Shown here: piece by piece, positions 30,419 to 34,786 of the stretch
How the letters are laid out: each line of letters opens with the position of its first letter
Numbering within the stretch: the stretch's first letter is position 1
DNA from: Neolewinella persica DSM 23188
GTDB lineage: Bacteria > Bacteroidota > Bacteroidia > Chitinophagales > Saprospiraceae
DNA: 34,786 nt
NCBI RefSeq assembly: GCF_000373105.1
Contig: NZ_KB890441.1
Location: 49,755 to 84,540 of the forward strand
Direction: 5' to 3'
Notes under the pieces: generated by a model
What the model was told of the DNA's origin: nothing
What the model saw: the letters and a program-made list of their open reading frames with translations, nothing else
Database searches by the model: none
Made by a program: the position numbers and the translations under genes

Positions 30419-31630
30419 ATGGCTTCTTTCCCCACCTACATGGTTATCCCGGTTCTCTTATTACTCGTCGCCATGGAACTATGGCACGAACGAAGTCACG
30501 GAGGCGGTACCTATACTTTTCAGGGCGCCCTGGCCAACCTCAATGCCGGGATGGTGGAGTACGCCGTTGGCGTTGGGACCCACGTCATCGTTGTAATTGC
30601 CTACGTATTGCAATACGAAAACATCAGCGTAGTGACCTTGCCAGCTAATGTTCCCGGCATATTGCTGGCCTTTGTACTGTATGAATTCTGTTATTACTGG
30701 AAGCACCGGCTGGGCCACGAGGTCAATTTCATGTGGGCCGGGCACATCGTACATCACCAGAGTGAGGAGATGAACTTTACCACGGGCGCCAGGCTGAGTT
30801 CCAGCTCCCCATTATATGATATTGTCTTTTACATACCGATGGCCATGCTAGGCATTACGCCGGCGGTATACATCGGCTGCAAGGCGGTGTCTTTGGGCTA
30901 CCAGTTCTTTTTACATACCGAGCATGTCCGGAAGCTGCCGGCCTGGGCGGAATTTGTCCTCAATACGCCCTCGCACCACCGGGTCCACCACAGCTGCCGG
31001 GAGGAACACCTTGATAAAAACTACGGTTCGCTGATCATTTTGTGGGACCGGCTATTCGGTACCTTTGCCGACGAAGAATTACAACCGGTATATGGCACTA
31101 CTGAGGCAACGGCGAGCCTGAATCCGATTACGGCCAACCTGGTTTACTACGGCAACCTGGTTACCTGGCTGCGCAGCAGCCGCACCTGGTCGGATGCTGG
31201 CCGTGTCCTCTTCGGCCGGCCTGATGAACTACCCGAATACCTGCCTAAGGCCAGTGGCGGTAGCCCGACCATCAACCAGGGGCCGCAGGCAGACCTCAGG
31301 TGGTATGCTTTAGCCCAGTTCAGCGGTGCCATCGGTGCCGTTTATGGCTTACTTCGGTATGGTTCCGATTTACCACTGCCGATTCTTATCATTGGCGTTA
31401 TATGGGTACTTTGGACCGCCGCACAGGTAGGGAATATCCTGGAAAGAAATATTGAGGCAATCTTGTGGTCCGAGGTCATCCGGCTCCTGGCCACTTTACT
31501 GGTTCTGGGCCTGCTATACTTCTGGTTAACCTTGCCGGTGGTGCTCCTAATGATCTTGGCAACAATGTATGCTGCATCAGCCTTGGTGCTGTTTCGCAGT
31601 TACTTTTACAGCATGCGCCTGATGGTTTGA
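30419..31630 (+). CDS. sterol desaturase / fatty acid hydroxylase superfamily protein
   Basis: An integral-membrane diiron oxygenase of the FA_hydroxylase family, acting on a lipid or carotenoid-like substrate that cannot be told from sequence. The histidine ligands are present: HRLGH (96-100), HIVHH (109-113), His166 and HHRVHH (186-191). The 403 residues have several membrane helices flanking them (about 7-21, 51-65, 80-94, 135-160). A C-terminal extension of ~150 residues has four further hydrophobic segments (from about 300), longer than the ~300-residue core family. No operon partner is evident. Confidence 0.92.
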   Translation: MASFPTYMVIPVLLLLVAMELWHERSHGGGTYTFQGALANLNAGMVEYAVGVGTHVIVVIAYVLQYENISVVTLPANVPGILLAFVLYEFCYYWKHRLGHEVNFMWAGHIVHHQSEEMNFTTGARLSSSSPLYDIVFYIPMAMLGITPAVYIGCKAVSLGYQFFLHTEHVRKLPAWAEFVLNTPSHHRVHHSCREEHLDKNYGSLIILWDRLFGTFADEELQPVYGTTEATASLNPITANLVYYGNLVTWLRSSRTWSDAGRVLFGRPDELPEYLPKASGGSPTINQGPQADLRWYALAQFSGAIGAVYGLLRYGSDLPLPILIIGVIWVLWTAAQVGNILERNIEAILWSEVIRLLATLLVLGLLYFWLTLPVVLLMILATMYAASALVLFRSYFYSMRLMV

Positions 31631-31633
31631 TTT

Positions 31634-31659
31634 GGGCGACGGCGCGCAGGTGCAAAAAG
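31634..31659 (-). repeat. dispersed word, CGCGCCG subtype (copy 9)
   Basis: The minus strand reads CTTTTTGCACCTGCGCGCCG, then TCGCCC, just after the hydroxylase stop codon. Confidence 0.7.
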
Positions 31660-31775
31660 TGTTATGGAGCAAAGTAGGTGTGGCCTGCTGCTACGCTTTC
31701 CAGCCGGGCAACAATCCCTGGTCCGCCTAACGACCTGACAGAAGAAATTTTACGCATCGCTCTGGTCCGGCTTTT

Positions 31776-31796
31776 TTACCTGCGGCCCCGCCAAAG
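31776..31796 (+). repeat. partial dispersed word (copy 10)
   Basis: TTACCTGCGGCCCCGCCAAA keeps the 3' half of the consensus but has lost the TGCA part. Confidence 0.55.
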
Positions 31797-32189
31797 TGAT
31801 TTTGGTAGCCATTGATTTTTTTAGAAAAGGTTAAATAAAACAAGTTTTTCTGTTGTCTATGACCTTAAAATCAACCGAGAAATCTGCTTTTCTTTTTTTG
31901 ATACGGAATTTAATGTTACTTTTATCATTGAATTTTAGGCATTTGGCCATATATCATGAAAAATTAAGCTTACCTAATTACCTCAAATCTGTCCTCAGAG
32001 GTACCTTTTCTTTTTTTGTGATGGTTGATTTGACCTTGTTTTTGACCTTGTCCAGGTCATGCAAGTAATTCTGTATGTGTAAACACCGTCCGTGATTGCA
32101 AATCAGAGGTTTATCTTTTCAATTATTTGGTTAGTTGTCTTTATTTTAGTGTAATCGGAGCTATTTGCAGCTCTAAAACAGTGTCTCTC

Positions 32190-34786
32190 GTGAAGAAAGT
32201 TTTACCTATTTATCCCACAGGCTCAGGCCAGTGGACGCTCAAACTCCTGTTGCTTAGCCTGTTTGTTGGCGGCATTTTAGCTCCCGCACTTAACGGTAAC
32301 GATCTCATAAGGTCCTTCCTGTTTGAAGCAGCTGGCGACATCCATTATCCTGCTCAGGCCACGGCCGCCGTTTACCCCGACGCACTGATTTGGTCGGTGG
32401 AAAAAGCTGACGTGGCATTTGGAAATGACCCCGAAATTTATTCGGAGGTCGAAGTTGTATTTCAGGACAAATCAGAGGTAGAGACCTTCCTTCAGTTAGG
32501 CCTGGACCTGGATCACTTCCACCCTGAACTTGGTGTTAACCGCGTCTTACTGCCTAAGGGGGAACTCCAGATTTTACGGAATAACGGCGTTACTTTCAAA
32601 GTAACGGTTGACGATATGGCGAGTGCCATCGAGCGTAGAAACCTCGATTACCTGGCCGCCAACCCAATCCTGGAATCGGAAAAGACTACCTCCGGTTTTG
32701 AACTAGGCAGTATGGGAGGCTTTTACACGTACGCTGAAGTGGTGGCCCAGTTGGATGAAATGAAGGCACTTTATCCTACGTTGATCACGGATAAATTCAG
32801 CATCGGTACCTCCGGTCAGGGACGTACCATTTGGGCAGTGAAAATCTCCGATAACCCAGACACAGATGAAAGCGCTGCCGAAGCACCCGTATACTTTGAT
32901 GCACTGCATCACGCCCGTGAGCCAGCAGCAATGGCTACGGTCATTAATTATATGTTCCACTTGCTGGAGGGGTACTCCACGGACCCTGGCCTTCAGTACA
33001 TTGTCGAAAACCGGGAAATTTTTGTGGTCCCCGTCGTTAACCCTGATGGCTATGAGTACAACCGCTCTACCAACCCTAATGGGGGAGGCCTTTGGCGGAA
33101 AAATCGCCGGGTCAATTCCGGGTCCTCCTGCCGCGGTGTAGACATTAACCGTAATTATGATACTGATTGGTCAAATGCGTCAAGCAGTAATCCTTGTTCC
33201 GATAGCTACCATGGAACCGCTCCTTTTTCTGAACCAGAAGCCCAGGCTATTCGTGATTTCGCAACGTCTGTAGCCGCTCCAATTGCCTACACAACGCATA
33301 CTTCGGGGGGATACTGGTTGGGACCCGACTTTAGTAACAATCGTGCTGACTTTGCCATCCACGCTGAGTTGATGAACGACTGTATGCAAGAAAACGAGTA
33401 CATCCACGGAGACGCGGACATCATCCTGGGCTACGTAAGCGGAACGACGCAAGGCTGGTTGTACGAAGAATTAGGCGCATTAACCTGGACACCGGAAATC
33501 GGTACAACCGGATTTTGGCCCTCTATTCCTGAAATACTTCCACTGGTTAATGAACAGATTAAGCCCTACGAGTATGCTTGTTGGGTTGCTGGTGCACTTG
33601 CTGACTACCAAGGCTTTACGGTGACAAGCAGCCAGGGGCTCTCAAGTGTCGCCCCGCTTGATTTCGATATTACTATCAAGAATAAAGGCTTGACGCGTAC
33701 CGCTCAAGGGGTAAATGTTGTAGTAACGACGGATAATGCCGGTGTAACGGCTGCCGCAGGTAGCCAGTCTTACGGCAATATTGCATCCAGAGCATTTGCA
33801 ACCAACGCTTCTTCTTTCAGCTTTAACGTAGACCCTTCCGTCCCTGCGGGAACGGTGGTTACCTTCTTTGTTGACGTTAGCCAGGATGGTGTTATTTCTG
33901 ATTCGGATTCCTTCCAACTTACCGTAGGCACACCAACAATTCTTTTCAGCGACGATGCGGAATCTGGTAGTGGTGCATGGAGTAATGGTGGTAGCGGATC
34001 AACGTGGCAAACCTCTACGGAGGATGCCTACACCGGTTCAAGCTGTTTCGTTGATTCACGCATCAGCCATGCTTCCGGAAACAGAAATTTCTCTACTAAC
34101 GCTGCCATCTCGCTCGCTGGAACTACCAATCCTCAGCTGGAATTTGCGGCAAAATGGTCGATGTACCAAAAATATACGCGCTTACAGATTTCAGTCAATG
34201 GTGGCGGTTGGTCTAACCTATCGGCCTCCGGAATGGGCACCGCCAATGGTGGTCCTGCTTACGTTGGTAATGAGCGGTGGACTTATCAGGTAATAGATCT
34301 GAGTTCTTTCGCAGGTCAATCTGTACGGTTCCGTTTCGCTAATTTTGGCGGAGGTACCAACCCGGATGGCTTTTATTTTGACGATTTTAAAGTGGTGGAT
34401 TATGTAACCGCTCCGACTTGTTCAGACGGTATCCAAAATGGTAATGAGACGGACGTCGACTGTGGTGGCCCTGATTGTGCTGCTTGTCCTACGTGTTCGG
34501 ACGGTATTCAGAACGGCAATGAGACGGGCGTCGACTGTGGCGGCCCCGACTGTGCCGCTTGTCCTACCTGTACGGACGGCATCCAGAACGGTAACGAAAC
34601 GGGCGTCGACTGTGGCGGCCCTGATTGTGCTGCTTGCCCGACCTGTACGGACGGCATCCAGAATGGTAATGAAACGGGCGTCGACTGTGGCGGACCGGAT
34701 TGTGCTGCTTGTATAACTTGTTCTGATGGCATCCAGAATGGCAATGAAACGGGCGTCGACTGTGGTGGCCCTGATTGTGCTGCTTG
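32190..34786 (+). CDS. exported M14 zinc carboxypeptidase with C-terminal cysteine-rich repeats (3' partial)
   Basis: A secreted metallocarboxypeptidase, open to the window end (865 codons, no stop). It starts with GTG at 32190 (KKVLPIYPTG), with a hydrophobic signal segment LKLLLLSLFVGGILAPAL; another in-frame GTG at 32181 is possible. The M14 motifs are HHAREP (zinc ligands His241 and Glu244), DINRNY (Asn320-Arg321), third zinc ligand His370 in TTHTSGG, and the catalytic Glu436 in WTPEIGTTGFWP. A CARDB-like beta domain follows (ITIKNKGLTRTAQG), then a MAM/immune-inhibitor-like domain (about 585-740, FSDDAESG to FYFDDFKV). From residue 744 a 25-residue cysteine-rich unit is repeated. A T9SS sorting domain would be expected beyond the edge. 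Confidence 0.92.
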   Translation, partial: MKKVLPIYPTGSGQWTLKLLLLSLFVGGILAPALNGNDLIRSFLFEAAGDIHYPAQATAAVYPDALIWSVEKADVAFGNDPEIYSEVEVVFQDKSEVETFLQLGLDLDHFHPELGVNRVLLPKGELQILRNNGVTFKVTVDDMASAIERRNLDYLAANPILESEKTTSGFELGSMGGFYTYAEVVAQLDEMKALYPTLITDKFSIGTSGQGRTIWAVKISDNPDTDESAAEAPVYFDALHHAREPAAMATVINYMFHLLEGYSTDPGLQYIVENREIFVVPVVNPDGYEYNRSTNPNGGGLWRKNRRVNSGSSCRGVDINRNYDTDWSNASSSNPCSDSYHGTAPFSEPEAQAIRDFATSVAAPIAYTTHTSGGYWLGPDFSNNRADFAIHAELMNDCMQENEYIHGDADIILGYVSGTTQGWLYEELGALTWTPEIGTTGFWPSIPEILPLVNEQIKPYEYACWVAGALADYQGFTVTSSQGLSSVAPLDFDITIKNKGLTRTAQGVNVVVTTDNAGVTAAAGSQSYGNIASRAFATNASSFSFNVDPSVPAGTVVTFFVDVSQDGVISDSDSFQLTVGTPTILFSDDAESGSGAWSNGGSGSTWQTSTEDAYTGSSCFVDSRISHASGNRNFSTNAAISLAGTTNPQLEFAAKWSMYQKYTRLQISVNGGGWSNLSASGMGTANGGPAYVGNERWTYQVIDLSSFAGQSVRFRFANFGGGTNPDGFYFDDFKVVDYVTAPTCSDGIQNGNETDVDCGGPDCAACPTCSDGIQNGNETGVDCGGPDCAACPTCTDGIQNGNETGVDCGGPDCAACPTCTDGIQNGNETGVDCGGPDCAACITCSDGIQNGNETGVDCGGPDCAA
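34419..34786 (+). repeat. 75-bp tandem repeats encoding a 25-aa cysteine-rich unit
   Basis: Units begin at 34419, 34494, 34569, 34644 and 34719; the last is cut by the window end. Each encodes CxDGIQNGNETGVDCGGPD followed by CAACxT, with four Cys per unit. The DNA copies are nearly identical, differing mostly at synonymous sites, so the array is young or homogenised. Such units occur as stalks or linkers in Bacteroidota surface proteins. Confidence 0.92.

Larger units (their letters stand above)
31631..32189. other. 559-nt gene-free region
   Basis: No gene is supported. It starts with a dispersed-word copy at 31634-31659 and a partial one at 31776-31796. The middle (about 31800-32160) is AT-rich with repeats such as TTTGACCTTG (about 32028-32050). 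A possible promoter for the downstream peptidase should lie here, but no clear TAnnTTTG box was found. Confidence 0.55.

Noticed and set aside
31853..32068. Small hydrophobic open frame before the peptidase
   Set aside because: AT-rich low-complexity sequence with no homologue recognised and no start context.
34438..34716. Alternative-frame and antisense open frames in the 75-bp repeats
   Set aside because: They arise from repetition of a stop-free unit; the cysteine-rich frame continues the M14 protein without a break.

Overview
The window reads as a chromosomal segment of a Bacteroidota bacterium, most likely a Saprospiria/Lewinella-type marine heterotroph. The grounds are a type IX secretion (T9SS) C-terminal sorting domain, DUF2911/DUF6503, CotH and CDGSH proteins, the rplM-rpsI-rpsB-tsf order, TAnnTTTG-type promoter boxes, and start codons mostly without Shine-Dalgarno sequences. 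No plasmid or prophage genes were seen.

Layout. 1-8051 is mostly minus strand: purD, a DUF2911/DUF6503 exported protein, a YheT-like hydrolase, a CotH protein with a small downstream gene, and a membrane patatin. 8396-13593 is plus strand: a small membrane protein, two lipoproteins (one ExbD-like), lepA, a slice of a tandem tRNA pair, and a CDGSH protein. 14054-17491 is a beta-oxidation pair: a thiolase homologue that has lost all three catalytic residues, followed by an apparently intact hydratase/dehydrogenase. 17836-20655 is rplM-rpsI-rpsB-tsf. 20871-24533 holds a T9SS cargo protein with a 162-bp MITE-like palindrome just behind it, a zinc-ribbon membrane protein, a lipoprotein and a Gfo/Idh/MocA oxidoreductase. 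24669-28950 is a DnaA-box-like cluster followed by class Ia nrdB-nrdA. 29064-29845 is a REP-associated tyrosine transposase (RAYT) with its REP palindromes both beside and inside the gene. 30419-34786 is a fatty acid hydroxylase family protein and a large M14 carboxypeptidase that runs off the window into a cysteine-rich repeat array.

The least explained content is non-coding. (1) A dispersed ~20-nt word (core TTTGCACCTGCGGCCCCG, with a CGCGCCG variant) occurs about ten times, twice inside reading frames. (2) Several genes are preceded directly at the start codon by gene-specific, G-poor short repeats, and several operon spacers pair these with inverted copies just after the upstream stop codon. 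(3) Two similar twin-dyad/hairpin elements lie about 12.6 kb apart. The catalytically stripped thiolase, the RAYT carrying REPs in frame, and the dispersed word are the strongest candidates for undescribed biology.
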